Assembly (NCBI GenBank): GCA_017482945.1
Contig: JAFUMF010000067.1
Span: forward strand, 1 to 51,402
Source of the DNA: Lachnospiraceae bacterium
GTDB lineage: Bacteria; Bacillota; Clostridia; Lachnospirales; Lachnospiraceae
Direction: 5' to 3'
Length of the DNA stretch: 51,402 nucleotides
Shown one piece after another: positions 25,651 through 34,498 of this stretch (position 1 is the first letter of the stretch; each line of letters begins with the position of its first letter). The notes under the pieces were generated by a model. That model worked only from the letters and a program-made list of their open reading frames with translations, ran no database searches and was not told the origin of the DNA. The position numbers and the translations under genes are program-made.

Positions 25651-27165
25651 ATGGAAAAGAAGAAAAAAGGCGTTCAGATGCCGCACACGTATATCATTAT
25701 CTTCTGTGTCATTCTGTTTGCCGCACTGTTGACTGTATTTATCCCGCTGGGTAAATTCGAGACAAGAGAAATCAGTTACATGCAGAATGGTGTAGAAAAA
25801 ACAAGAACCGTTCTGGATCCTGACAGCTTTGAGTATGTACTGGATGAAAATGGAAACAAAGTGACAAAAGTAGCTCCGCTGTTCGGTACGGAAGACTTCG
25901 GCGGTCAGGGAATTTTGAACTATGTGTTCGAAGGTATGACAGTTGGTGACAAGTGGGGCAGTGCAGTTGGTATTGTCGCATTCATTCTGGTGATCGGTGG
26001 TGCATTCGGTATCGTCCTCAGGACCGGTGCGATCGAAAGTGGTATCATGCGTGTTATCTCGATCACCAATGGTCATGATATTATTCTGATTCCGATTATG
26101 ACAACACTGTTCTCCTTAGGTGGAGCGGTATTCGGAATGGGTGAAGAGACAATTCCGTTTGTTATGATTCTTGTGCCGATGTTCATTGCTATGGGCTATG
26201 ATTCCATCGTTGCGCTTATGTCCTGTTATGTTGCGACTCAGATCGGTTTCGGTACTTCCTGGCAGAACCCGTTCAGCCTTGCTGTTGCCCAGGGTGTTGC
26301 AGGAATTCCGGTCATGTCCGGCTCCTGGTTCCGTATTCCGATGTGGATCATCTACACGATCATCACGATCATTTACATCACCCGTTATGCTCAGAAGATC
26401 AAGAAAAATCCGAAACTTTCTGTGGCATACAATAGCGATGAGTATTATCGGAAAGAATTTGCGAAAAAAGGAAGCGAAGACCTGCCGTTCACACTGGGCC
26501 ATAAGCTGGTTCTTTTAACAATCGCAGCTTGTATGGTATGGACAGTATGGGGCGTTGTTGCAAAAGGCTACTATATTCCGGAAATCGCATCCCAGTTCTT
26601 CGTAATGGGTCTCGTATCCGGTATCATTGGCGTGGTGTTCCACTTAAATGATATGAGGGTAAACGATATTGCGACTTCTTTTGAAAAAGGTGCTGCGGAG
26701 CTTCTCGGCGCTGCAATGTGCGTAGGTATGGCGCAGGGTATTATCATTATTCTGGGTGGTACAGATCCGACAAAGGGAACTGTATTAAATACGATCCTTC
26801 ATGGAATCAGCGAGGCTATGCAGGGATTCCCGCCGGTGATTTCCGCATGGCTCATGTACGTATTCCAGACTGTCCTGAACTTCTTCGTTGTATCCGGTTC
26901 TGGTCAGGCTGCACTTACTATGCCGATCATGGCACCGCTTTCTGACCTGGTAGGCGTAGAGAGACAGGTCGCAGTCGTTGCATTCCAGCTTGGTGATGCA
27001 TTTACAAACTTCATCGTTCCGACTTCCGGTGTTCTTCTTGGTGCTCTTGCAGCAGCAAAACTGGATTGGGGCCTGTGGGCGAAATATCAGATCAAATTCC
27101 AGGCTCTGTTATTTGCACTGTCTTCTGTGACCGTGATTCTGTCCGTTCTGATCGGACTGACCTAA
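25651..27165 (+). CDS. YfcC/C4-dicarboxylate-carrier family membrane transporter
   Basis: The 504-residue protein has about twelve hydrophobic segments and the features of the YfcC/AitC-type carriers: MPHTYIIIF at the N-terminus, a soluble loop (about 35-80), GGAVFGMGEETIPF, ATQIGFGTSWQNPFS, and SGSGQAALTMPIMAPLSDL near the C-terminal substrate site. Family members carry dicarboxylates, arginine/ornithine or short peptides, and the substrate here is open. The ATG follows GAGGGG. A weak promoter TTGTAC-18-TATGCT lies about 75 bases upstream. It is monocistronic. Confidence 0.88.
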   Translation: MEKKKKGVQMPHTYIIIFCVILFAALLTVFIPLGKFETREISYMQNGVEKTRTVLDPDSFEYVLDENGNKVTKVAPLFGTEDFGGQGILNYVFEGMTVGDKWGSAVGIVAFILVIGGAFGIVLRTGAIESGIMRVISITNGHDIILIPIMTTLFSLGGAVFGMGEETIPFVMILVPMFIAMGYDSIVALMSCYVATQIGFGTSWQNPFSLAVAQGVAGIPVMSGSWFRIPMWIIYTIITIIYITRYAQKIKKNPKLSVAYNSDEYYRKEFAKKGSEDLPFTLGHKLVLLTIAACMVWTVWGVVAKGYYIPEIASQFFVMGLVSGIIGVVFHLNDMRVNDIATSFEKGAAELLGAAMCVGMAQGIIIILGGTDPTKGTVLNTILHGISEAMQGFPPVISAWLMYVFQTVLNFFVVSGSGQAALTMPIMAPLSDLVGVERQVAVVAFQLGDAFTNFIVPTSGVLLGALAAAKLDWGLWAKYQIKFQALLFALSSVTVILSVLIGLT

Positions 27166-27190
27166 AGAACGTTTTATGAATTGCGAAAGC

Positions 27191-27223
27191 AAAGGCTGCA
27201 TCGGAAACATGATGCAGCCTTTT
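27191..27223 (+). terminator. Terminator of the YfcC-type carrier
   Basis: AAAGGCTGCATC pairs with GATGCAGCCTTTT around GGAAACAT. Confidence 0.9.
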
Positions 27224-27260
27224 ATATAGGAAGACAAAACTATCGAGGGAGAAAGGGAAA

Positions 27261-27665
27261 ATGGGAATGAATTTTGACGAGCAGGTAAAACGCGTAAATG
27301 AAACCAATAAATTTATGCTTCACAATGGTATCCGTGCGGTGGAGCTGGCAGAGGACCATGCCCGTATCGAGGCAGTGATCACGGAAGATTCTGAAAATGC
27401 CATGGGCGGTGTTCATGGTGGTCTGATGTTTGTGATGGCTGAGGTGGCAGCAGGTCTGGTTACAAGAAATGACGGAAGAAAGTATGTGACTCTTGACAGC
27501 TCATTTCGGTTTTTGAACGGAGCAAGTCAGGTGGAGCGCGTGGAGGCAGAGGCGTCGATCGTGAAACGCGGAAGGACTGTGAGCTTCAGCCGCGCCCGGG
27601 TGTATCTGCCGGAGAACGGAAAGACGCTGGCAGAAGGGGATTTTACGTTTTATTGTCTGGGATAG
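27261..27665 (+). CDS. PaaI-type hotdog thioesterase
   Basis: The 134-residue protein has the hotdog fold of PaaI/YdiI acyl-CoA thioesterases. The core motif is NAMGGVHGGLMF (about residues 47-58), with the catalytic carboxylate likely in MAEVAAG a helix turn later. Such enzymes hydrolyse small or aromatic acyl-CoA. The ATG follows GAAAGGGAAA; a second ATG six bases later is possible. It is flanked by terminators on both sides and so is its own unit. Confidence 0.9.
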   Translation: MGMNFDEQVKRVNETNKFMLHNGIRAVELAEDHARIEAVITEDSENAMGGVHGGLMFVMAEVAAGLVTRNDGRKYVTLDSSFRFLNGASQVERVEAEASIVKRGRTVSFSRARVYLPENGKTLAEGDFTFYCLG

Positions 27666-27671
27666 AGATTT

Positions 27672-27713
27672 ATGCCGCACGACCGATAACATGTCTGGTT
27701 GTGCGGCATTTTT
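27672..27713 (+). terminator. Terminator of the thioesterase gene
   Basis: ATGCCGCACGACC pairs with GGTTGTGCGGCAT (one G-U), followed by TTTTG and more T. Confidence 0.9.
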
Positions 27714-27782
27714 GTTTTTTCTGGTTCTAAACCGATGACCGGGCGCATATAATTATGAAGAGGAAACGCGGCGGAGGCAGAC

Positions 27783-28493
27783 ATGGATCTGCAAAAACAG
27801 AAGGCTGTGCTGGCAGGGATCCTGCTGGCGGATCTGGTGTTGGGGATCGGGATCTTGTTGGTGGTGTCAGGGGTGCTTGGCCCGGGGGGATTCCGGCAGA
27901 CAAGCGCCGGGCAGGAATATATGGAGCCGAAGGTTGCTGCATTGACCTTTGATGATGGTCCCAATCATGAATACACAGAGCTGTTGCTTCAGGGACTTCG
28001 GGAGCGTGACGTGAAGGCAAGTTTTTTTCTTATTGGAGAATCGATTGAGGGAAATGAAGCGCTGATAAAACAGATGGTGGAGGATGGTCATTTGATCGGC
28101 GTACATTGTATGCAGCATACGGAACTCACGAAGGAAAAGGTGGACCATGCGATAGCGCAGTTGGAAAGTGCGAAAGACAGAATCGAGGAAGTGACCGGAA
28201 ATCAGGTGGAGTATCTGCGGCCGCCGTTCGGAAGCTGGAATGAGGTGCTGGATGAAACGGTGCGGGCAGAACTGGACATGGAGCCGGTGTTCTGGGATGT
28301 GGATTCCCGGGACTGGGAGCTTCGGAGCACCTCGGCAATCGTTAAGAAGGTAGTCCGGGATACAGAAAACGGAGATATTATCCTGATGCATGATGAATTC
28401 GGAACATCAGTGGATGCGGCATTTCAGATAATTGACAACCTGATGGCAAAAGGGTATACTTTTGTTACAGTAAACGAACTGATGGTCGATTGA
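27783..28493 (+). CDS. Polysaccharide deacetylase family protein (NodB domain), membrane anchored
   Basis: The 236-residue protein has one N-terminal hydrophobic segment (about 9-33) placing the rest outside the membrane, then a NodB domain. Motifs in order: TFDDGP (55-60, catalytic base Asp and metal Asp), H108 and H112 in GVHCMQH as metal ligands, RPPFGSW (146-152), DVDSRDW (172-178) and LMHD with H203. All catalytic positions are present, so it should be an active N- or O-deacetylase of peptidoglycan or another surface glycan. AGGAGG-like GGAGGC lies 5 bases before the ATG. A TATAAT at 27748-27753 may be its -10 box. rarA starts 14 bases later. Confidence 0.92.
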   Translation: MDLQKQKAVLAGILLADLVLGIGILLVVSGVLGPGGFRQTSAGQEYMEPKVAALTFDDGPNHEYTELLLQGLRERDVKASFFLIGESIEGNEALIKQMVEDGHLIGVHCMQHTELTKEKVDHAIAQLESAKDRIEEVTGNQVEYLRPPFGSWNEVLDETVRAELDMEPVFWDVDSRDWELRSTSAIVKKVVRDTENGDIILMHDEFGTSVDAAFQIIDNLMAKGYTFVTVNELMVD

Positions 28494-28507
28494 TGTGAGG
28501 AATATCT

Positions 28508-29854
28508 ATGGATTTATTTGATTATATGAGAAGTAATACAATGGAGAAGGAATCTCCTCTGGCCTCCCGGATGCGTCCGGTCACTCTGGACGAGGTGGTG
28601 GGCCAGAAACATATTATCGGAAAGGACAAGCTCCTTTACCGTGCCATCAAGGCCGACAAACTGGGTTCTGTTATCTTCTATGGCCCGCCGGGAACTGGAA
28701 AGACGACTCTGGCAAAGGTCATTGCCAACACAACCAGCGCCAGATTTGAGCAGATCAATGCGACGGTAGCAGGCAAAAAGGATATGGAAGAGATCGTAAA
28801 AGCGGCGAAGGACAGCCTTGGAATGTATGGGCAGAAGACAATTCTGTTTGTCGACGAGATCCACCGCTTTAATAAGAGCCAGCAGGATTATCTGCTCCCG
28901 TTCGTAGAAGACGGTACCGTTACGCTGATCGGTGCGACGACAGAAAATCCGTACTTTGAGGTCAACAACGCGCTGTTGTCCAGATCCAGGATCTTTGAAC
29001 TGAAACCGCTGGAAAAGCAGGATATTAAGGAGCTGGTCCTGAGAGCGGTCTATGATGAGAAGAAAGGAATGGGTGTCTACGGCGCGGATATTACCGACGA
29101 TGCGGCTGAATTTCTTGCCGATGTGGCCAATGGCGATGCGAGGGCAGCGCTTAATGCAGTGGAGCTCGGTATCCTGACAACGGAAAAGAGCGAGGATGGC
29201 AAGATACATATCACACTTCCTGTGGCGGCCGAGTGTATCCAGAAACGTGCGGTCCGCTACGACAGAGACGGGGACAACCATTATGATACGATCTCTGCTT
29301 TCATTAAGAGCATGAGAGGCTCCGATCCGGATGCGGCGCTTTACTATCTGGCGCGGATGCTCTATGCGGGGGAAGATGTGAAGTTCATCGCGAGAAGAAT
29401 CATGATCTGTGCGTCGGAAGATGTGGGAAATGCAGACCCGAATGCGTTGACGGTAGCTGTCAGTGCGGCCCAGGCTGTGGAGCGCATCGGCATGCCGGAG
29501 GGCCAGATCATCCTGGCGCAGGCTGTGACATATGTTGCAACGGCACCGAAGAGCAATGCAGCATGCAACGGTATTTTCAGCGCCATGGAGGCAGTGAAGT
29601 CAAGAAAGACTCCGCCGGTTCCGGTCCATCTCCAGGACAAGCACTACAAAGGAGCAGAAAAGCTGGGCCATGGTCTCGGCTACAAATATGCACATGACTA
29701 CCCGAACCACTATGTAAAGCAACAGTATCTTCCGGACGGAATGGAGGGAGAGACATTCTATGTTCCGACGGAAAATGGCTACGAAAGACAAATAAAAGAG
29801 CATATGGAATGGCTTAGAAGAGAGGCGAAAAAAAATCACTTTTCAAATGTCTGA
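28508..29854 (+). CDS. rarA: Replication-associated recombination protein A (RarA/MgsA AAA ATPase)
   Basis: The 448-residue AAA+ ATPase acts at stalled replication forks. Walker A is GPPGTGKT (59-66), Walker B is LFVDEIHRF, sensor 1 is GATTEN and the arginine-finger segment is NALLSRSRIFEL. The C-terminal part has the MgsA tetramer region, including GEDVKFIARR, ASEDVGNADPNAL and the closing HYKGAEKLGHGLGYKYAHD. Length is normal. It follows the NodB gene closely and is probably co-transcribed with it; the rho promoter lies at its very end. Confidence 0.95.
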   Translation: MDLFDYMRSNTMEKESPLASRMRPVTLDEVVGQKHIIGKDKLLYRAIKADKLGSVIFYGPPGTGKTTLAKVIANTTSARFEQINATVAGKKDMEEIVKAAKDSLGMYGQKTILFVDEIHRFNKSQQDYLLPFVEDGTVTLIGATTENPYFEVNNALLSRSRIFELKPLEKQDIKELVLRAVYDEKKGMGVYGADITDDAAEFLADVANGDARAALNAVELGILTTEKSEDGKIHITLPVAAECIQKRAVRYDRDGDNHYDTISAFIKSMRGSDPDAALYYLARMLYAGEDVKFIARRIMICASEDVGNADPNALTVAVSAAQAVERIGMPEGQIILAQAVTYVATAPKSNAACNGIFSAMEAVKSRKTPPVPVHLQDKHYKGAEKLGHGLGYKYAHDYPNHYVKQQYLPDGMEGETFYVPTENGYERQIKEHMEWLRREAKKNHFSNV

Positions 29855-29868
29855 TTTGGGTTTATAAT
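29841..29868 (+). promoter_or_regulatory. Promoter of rho
   Basis: TTTCAA, a 16-base spacer and a perfect TATAAT (29863-29868); the -35 box overlaps the last codons of rarA. The leader is about 75 bases long. Confidence 0.5.
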
Positions 29869-29950
29869 AAAAGAAATCCGTTCTAAAGTTTCAATCAAGA
29901 TCTTGAAGTTTTCCCAAGACGACACAACAGGTGAATAAAGGAGTGTATAT

Positions 29951-30412
29951 ATGCGAGAAAAATTAGGAACGTTACCATTGACTCAGCTGCGTGAGCTGGC
30001 GAAGAGTCAGGGAATAAAAAATGTGACCGTGCTTCGAAAAGCCGAGCTGATCGATAAGCTTTGTGAGGTGGCTGGGGAAACTCAGGCACAGGCTGAAGCA
30101 CCTGCGGCACCGGCGCCGGAAGTAAGTACAGAAAAAGCGGCAGCGGAGCAGGAGGCACCGGCTGCAAGACCGGAAGGCCAGACTTACTCCAGACCGGCCG
30201 GCCAGCAGACTTATCAGGCAAAATCCTATGACAGAAGTCAGGGATACCAGCCGAGAAGCTATGACAGAACACAGAGCGCTGGAACTTCTCAGACAGCCCA
30301 GGGCGCTGCATCCTCAGATCCGAAGAGCGATCTTCAGGACCTGGACAGCGGTATCGAGGCAAACGGAATTCTGGAAGTTATGCCAGACGGCTTCGGTTTC
30401 ATCCGCTGCTAG
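29951..30412 (+). CDS. rho: Rho N-terminal fragment upstream of the amber codon
   Basis: This 153-residue product is what would be made from the broken gene without suppression: the Rho N-terminal domain, the disordered insert and the first strands of the cold-shock domain. It lacks the ATPase and cannot terminate transcription on its own. It is listed separately because it is the translatable part. Confidence 0.7.
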   Translation: MREKLGTLPLTQLRELAKSQGIKNVTVLRKAELIDKLCEVAGETQAQAEAPAAPAPEVSTEKAAAEQEAPAARPEGQTYSRPAGQQTYQAKSYDRSQGYQPRSYDRTQSAGTSQTAQGAASSDPKSDLQDLDSGIEANGILEVMPDGFGFIRC

Positions 30413-30472
30413 AACTATCTCCCAGGTGAGAATGATGTCTATGTTGCACCGTCCCAGATCCGCCGCTTCAAT

Positions 30473-31477
30473 ATGAAGACCGGCGATATCATCCGCGGCA
30501 GCAGAAGAGTAAAGACAGCCACAGAGAAATTTGCGGCATTATTATATGTAACGACCATCAACGGCTATCCGGTCCATGTGGCGGAGCGCCGTCCGAACTT
30601 CGAGAATCTCACACCGATTTTCCCGGATGAGAGATTGAGCCTGGAAGTGCGCGGAGAAAAGAATACAACAGCCATGCGCGTCATGGACCTTCTGGCTCCG
30701 ATCGGAAAAGGCCAGCGTGGTATGATCGTTTCCCCGCCAAAAGCTGGTAAGACCACACTGTTAAAGCAGGTGGCAAAAGCCGTGACAACAAACTACCCGG
30801 ACATGCACCTCATTATCCTTTTGATCGATGAGCGTCCGGAGGAAGTTACTGACATTAAAGAATCTGTAGTAGGACCGAACGTGGAAGTCATCTACTCCAC
30901 CTTCGATGAGCTTCCGGAGCGCCACAAACGTGTATCCGAGATGGTGATCGAGCGTGCAAAACGTCTCGTGGAACATGGCCGCGATGTGACGATCTTGCTT
31001 GACAGTATCACACGTCTTGCGAGAGCCTACAACCTGGTAGTTCCGCCGAGTGGACGTACACTTTCCGGTGGTCTTGATCCGGCTGCGCTCCACATGCCGA
31101 AACGCTTCTTCGGTGCGGCGAGAAATATGAGAGAGGGCGGAAGCCTGACCATTCTTGCAACTGCGCTTGTGGACACAGGAAGCCGTATGGACGATGTTAT
31201 TTACGAGGAATTTAAAGGTACCGGTAACATGGAGCTTGTTCTCGACAGAAAGCTTTCCGAGAAGAGAATTTTCCCGGCGATCGACATCTTAAAGTCCGGT
31301 ACAAGAAGAGACGACCTGCTCCTTACAAGAGAAGAGGCCGAGGCAGTGGATTCTGTGAGAAAGGCTACCAATTCCATGAAGGCCGAGGAATCTGTGGAGA
31401 AGGTTCTGGATCTGTTCTCAAGAACAAGAAACAACAGAGAATTTGTGGAAATGGCCAAAAAGATGAGATTTATTTAA
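30473..31477 (+). CDS. rho: Rho C-terminal fragment (first in-frame ATG after the amber codon)
   Basis: A 334-residue open frame from ATG 30473 covers the last part of the cold-shock domain and the whole ATPase ring domain. No ribosome site precedes the ATG (the upstream bases are pyrimidine-rich with no GGAG), so efficient translation would need reinitiation or readthrough of the TAG 60 bases earlier. All ATPase motifs are preserved. Confidence 0.55.
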   Translation: MKTGDIIRGSRRVKTATEKFAALLYVTTINGYPVHVAERRPNFENLTPIFPDERLSLEVRGEKNTTAMRVMDLLAPIGKGQRGMIVSPPKAGKTTLLKQVAKAVTTNYPDMHLIILLIDERPEEVTDIKESVVGPNVEVIYSTFDELPERHKRVSEMVIERAKRLVEHGRDVTILLDSITRLARAYNLVVPPSGRTLSGGLDPAALHMPKRFFGAARNMREGGSLTILATALVDTGSRMDDVIYEEFKGTGNMELVLDRKLSEKRIFPAIDILKSGTRRDDLLLTREEAEAVDSVRKATNSMKAEESVEKVLDLFSRTRNNREFVEMAKKMRFI

Positions 31478-31496
31478 TCCTGGAGGTTTGGACAGT

Positions 31497-32270
31497 ATGG
31501 AAGAATCACAGAAGAACCCAATACAGGTTTCCGAAAAACTGTTTCAGGTCATTGAGACTTTGGCGGAAAATGGTCCCATGGGTATCATGGAACTGAGTGC
31601 CAGCCTTGGATTTCATAAAAGTACGACCCACAGACTGGTGACTTCCCTGCAGTGTCTTGGCTACGTCAGACAGGAGGAAGGTTCTTTAAAATATGCGCTT
31701 TCCTTGAAATTTCTCCAGCTAGGAAGCAAGATCATCAACCAGACCAACGTGGCAACGCTGATCCATCCGGTCCTCAGAAGAATATCGGAACAGATCGGGG
31801 AGACCGTCCATCTGGTGAGAAGAGAGGGGAACGACGCAGTCTACATCGATAAAGTGGAGTCCAGCGTCGGATCCATTCGAATGGCGTCCAGAGTGGGAAA
31901 CCGGCTGCCGCTTTATTGCTCGGGTGTGGGAAAAGCTCTTCTTGCGGAGATGGAGGATGAGGAAATCGAGAAAATCTGGAACACATCCGACATAAAAAAG
32001 CTGACACCAAAGACCATCGTATCCTTTGATGAGTTGAAAGAGCGGATCGACCGGGTGCGCACAGATGGCTTTGCCACCGATGATGAGGAAAATGAAGAAG
32101 GCGTGCGCTGCATCGCAGTGAGCCTGAAGGACTACCATAAGGTGCCGGTCTATGCACTCAGTATATCCGCACCGGTACACCGTATGACAGACGAGCGGAT
32201 CCAGGAATTAAAGGACATTGTACTGAAATATAAAGTGGAAATTGCGAAAATGCTGGGTGTAGGAAAATAG
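31497..32270 (+). CDS. IclR family transcriptional regulator
   Basis: The 257-residue protein has an N-terminal winged helix (about 12-70; recognition helix near LGFHKSTTHRLVTSL) and a C-terminal effector domain (about 80-255) with LYCSGVGKALLA and DDEENEEGVRCIAV, typical of IclR. Effectors are usually small carboxylic acids or sugar acids; none can be assigned. ATG 31497 is 10 bases after GGAGG; the TTG at 31488 is too close to it. It follows rho by 19 bases. The next gene, a MATE exporter, is a possible target. Confidence 0.92.
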   Translation: MEESQKNPIQVSEKLFQVIETLAENGPMGIMELSASLGFHKSTTHRLVTSLQCLGYVRQEEGSLKYALSLKFLQLGSKIINQTNVATLIHPVLRRISEQIGETVHLVRREGNDAVYIDKVESSVGSIRMASRVGNRLPLYCSGVGKALLAEMEDEEIEKIWNTSDIKKLTPKTIVSFDELKERIDRVRTDGFATDDEENEEGVRCIAVSLKDYHKVPVYALSISAPVHRMTDERIQELKDIVLKYKVEIAKMLGVGK

Positions 32271-32280
32271 AGACAGAACA

Positions 32281-32307
32281 TGGCGGGGCAGTTAAAATGC
32301 CCCGCCA
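32281..32307 (+). other. Perfect 10-bp stem-loop between IclR and MATE genes
   Basis: TGGCGGGGCA-GTTAAAA-TGCCCCGCCA directly follows the regulator stop codon. There is no T-run, so it is not a standard terminator; it may reduce readthrough, stabilise the upstream mRNA or be a binding site. Confidence 0.6.
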
Positions 32308-32342
32308 GAAGAATTGATGTGAAATACGAAGGAGTTTTAAGT

Positions 32343-33728
32343 ATGGAAACAAATCAACAAACGACAAAATATAACCCTGGATTCTGGGGCGGCGACAAGA
32401 AGGGATACCTGACTGCTTTCCACATGGCGTGGCCTGCAGTGATGGAGTCTTTTTTTATTTCTCTGGCAGGCATGGTGGACTCCTGGATGGTAAGTTCGCT
32501 CGGTGCGTCCGCGGTAGCGGCAGTCGGCCTTACGACCCAGCCGAAATTCATTGGTCTTTGTATCTTTATGGCGATGAACGTTTCCGTTTCGGCCCTGGTG
32601 GCGCGAAGACGCGGTGAAAAAGACCGGTACGGTGCCAACCAGGTACTTCTAATGGCGATTGCCTTTGTTCTTGTGATGGGCACGATCGTGAGTCTTGCGG
32701 CGGTGGCGTTCGCGAGTCCGATCATCACGTTCTGCGGTGCTCAGGCAGATACCCACGATGACGCTGTGTTATACTACCGGATCATCATGGGCGGCATGAT
32801 GTTCAATATCGTATCCATGGCCATCAATGCGGCACAGCGCGGCGCCGGAAATACGAAGATTGCCATGAGGACCAACGTGACTTCCAACGTGGTCAATATG
32901 ATCGGTAACTATCTGTTGATCCAGGGTAACTTTGGTTTCCCGGCACTTGGAATTGCAGGTGCGGCTCTTGCGACCGTATTCGGTACGGTGGTTGCCTGTA
33001 TTATGAGTATCTGCTCTCTGCTTCCAAAGGATAATTTTGTAAGTATTCCATATTTAATTAAGGAAAAGGTGAAGATCACTCTCGCTCCGGCGAAAAACAT
33101 GATCCGAATCGGTTCCAGTGTATTTATTGAACAGATTTTCATGCGAGTTGGCTTCCTTACGGTTTCCATGATGGTGGCAAACCTCGGTACCGAAGCGTTT
33201 GCGGCTCATCAGGTCGGCATGAATGTCATGAGCCTGTCCTTCTCCTTTGGTGACGGTATGCAGGTGGCAGCGGTGGCGCTTTGTGGACGAAGTCTCGGCG
33301 AACTCAGACCGGATCTTGCCAAATCCTACGGTACGATCTGCCAGAGAATGGGCAATATGATCTCCATTGTTCTGGCCTGCATTTATCTGACCTGCGGCGA
33401 GTGGTATTTCAGTATGTTCTTTGAAGAGCCTCACATCATCGCCATGGGCGTTGATATTATGAGAGTGCTGACGATTATCGTACTGCTTCAGGTTTCTCAG
33501 GTCATCTACATGGGATGTCTGCGCGGCGCCGGCGATGTAAAATTCACGACCATCGCGTCCATGCTCAGCATTACCTTTGTACGCCCGATCTTCTCTTATG
33601 TGCTCTGCTATATGATGGGGTTTGGAATCATCGGTATCTGGTACGGTATTGTGTTCGACCAGATGACCCGATTTGTCCTGACCCAGTGGAGATTTAAGAG
33701 CGAAAAATGGATGAAGATTAAGATTTAG
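32343..33728 (+). CDS. MATE family efflux transporter (second)
   Basis: The 461-residue membrane protein has twelve predicted hydrophobic segments and MATE features: AFHMAWPAVMESFF in helix 1, SSLGASAVAAVGLTTQP, NAAQRGAGNTKIAM in the first half and MGCLRGAGDVKFT in the second. The substrate is unknown. ATG 32343 has AAGGAG 9 bases upstream and replaces the longer reading from 32280. Its stop codon TAG (33726-33728) overlaps the stop of the convergent ABC ATPase gene, with no terminator visible. Regulation by the adjacent IclR protein is possible. Confidence 0.92.
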   Translation: METNQQTTKYNPGFWGGDKKGYLTAFHMAWPAVMESFFISLAGMVDSWMVSSLGASAVAAVGLTTQPKFIGLCIFMAMNVSVSALVARRRGEKDRYGANQVLLMAIAFVLVMGTIVSLAAVAFASPIITFCGAQADTHDDAVLYYRIIMGGMMFNIVSMAINAAQRGAGNTKIAMRTNVTSNVVNMIGNYLLIQGNFGFPALGIAGAALATVFGTVVACIMSICSLLPKDNFVSIPYLIKEKVKITLAPAKNMIRIGSSVFIEQIFMRVGFLTVSMMVANLGTEAFAAHQVGMNVMSLSFSFGDGMQVAAVALCGRSLGELRPDLAKSYGTICQRMGNMISIVLACIYLTCGEWYFSMFFEEPHIIAMGVDIMRVLTIIVLLQVSQVIYMGCLRGAGDVKFTTIASMLSITFVRPIFSYVLCYMMGFGIIGIWYGIVFDQMTRFVLTQWRFKSEKWMKIKI

Positions 33729-34498
33729 TTACCGCACTCGATACTGATTTCGTTGAACATGGCAAGGATATCTACGATGCGGGTCGCGGCTTTTTCCTCG
33801 GCTTTTTTATCCATGACGGTTTCGCCCTGGTGCATCATCAGAAGGCGGTTTCCGTATTCCACGGCGAACCGGAGATTGTGGGTGACCATGATGGTCGTCA
33901 GGTGTTTTGCCTGTACGATCTTGTCGGTCAGTTCCATGATGGTCTCGGCTGTCTTCGGGTCGAGGGCTGCGGTGTGTTCATCGAGGATCAAAAACTCGAT
34001 AGGAGTCATGGTGGACATAAGGAGTGCCATTGCCTGCCTCTGGCCTCCGGAGAGTACACCGACTTTTACCTGCAGTTTATCTTCCAGACCCAGACCGAGA
34101 GTCTTTAGCTGATCCCGGTAAAAATCGATGCGGGCCTTGTTGGTGCCGGGGAGAAGATTGAAGGATTTTCCTTTGGTATCAGCCAGTGCCATGTTTTCTA
34201 AGATGGTCATGTTGGGGCAGGTACCCATGGCCGGATTCTGGTAGACGCGGCCGATGCGGCGCTGACGTTTGTATTCCGGCATTTTTGTGATGTTCTCACG
34301 GCCTATGAGGATGGTGCCGGAGTCCAGAGGGATACTTCCGCAGATCAGATTTAACAGCGTCGTTTTTCCGGAACCGTTGCTTCCTACGACAGAAACGAAT
34401 TCCCCTTCTCCAATCTTCAGATTAAAATCGCGGAACAGGCACATCTCATTGACGGTTCCTGCGTTGTAGTACTTGTTGATATTTTTAAGCTCCAACAT
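33725..34498 (-). CDS. trpZ: ABC transporter ATP-binding protein, TrpZ-like
   Basis: The 257-residue ATPase has Walker A GSNGSGKTT (about 39-47), the ABC signature LSGGQRQAMAL, Walker B FLILDEHTAAL and the H-loop MVTHNLRFAV. It would power import through the membrane partner encoded upstream. It is the last gene of a three-gene unit and overlaps the permease gene by 14 bases. GGGGGC precedes the ATG. The tryptophan assignment comes from the T-box, not from the ATPase itself. Confidence 0.9.
   Translation of the reverse strand: MLELKNINKYYNAGTVNEMCLFRDFNLKIGEGEFVSVVGSNGSGKTTLLNLICGSIPLDSGTILIGRENITKMPEYKRQRRIGRVYQNPAMGTCPNMTILENMALADTKGKSFNLLPGTNKARIDFYRDQLKTLGLGLEDKLQVKVGVLSGGQRQAMALLMSTMTPIEFLILDEHTAALDPKTAETIMELTDKIVQAKHLTTIMVTHNLRFAVEYGNRLLMMHQGETVMDKKAEEKAATRIVDILAMFNEISIECGN

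Larger units (their letters stand above)
29951..31477 (+). pseudogene. rho: Transcription termination factor Rho, interrupted by an in-frame TAG
   Basis: Read through, the 508-codon frame is a complete Rho. It has the N-terminal helical domain (residues 1-44), a low-complexity Ala/Gln/Ser/Tyr-rich insert (about 45-130), the cold-shock RNA-binding domain, and the hexameric ATPase with Walker [11 protein letters not shown], Walker B-type [10 protein letters not shown] and the R-loop/Q-loop region [11 protein letters not shown]. Codon 154 (TAG, 30410-30412) stops translation just after GFGFIRC, inside the RNA-binding motif, where relatives carry an acidic residue before NYLPG; GAG to TAG is a one-base change. 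The frame is otherwise intact, so the lesion is recent, or a sequencing error. The start ATG follows AAAGGAG. Confidence 0.88.

Noticed and set aside
28514..29281. 255-codon open frame on the minus strand
   Set aside because: It is antisense to rarA, which has full AAA ATPase motifs; no start signals support it.
30410..30412. Pyrrolysine or other programmed recoding of the TAG in rho
   Set aside because: TAG ends many ordinary genes in this window, no stimulatory element was recognised after it, and Rho has no known need for an unusual residue at this site.
32281..32307. Intrinsic terminator after the IclR gene
   Set aside because: The stem is strong, but no T-run follows it, so it is listed only as a stem-loop.
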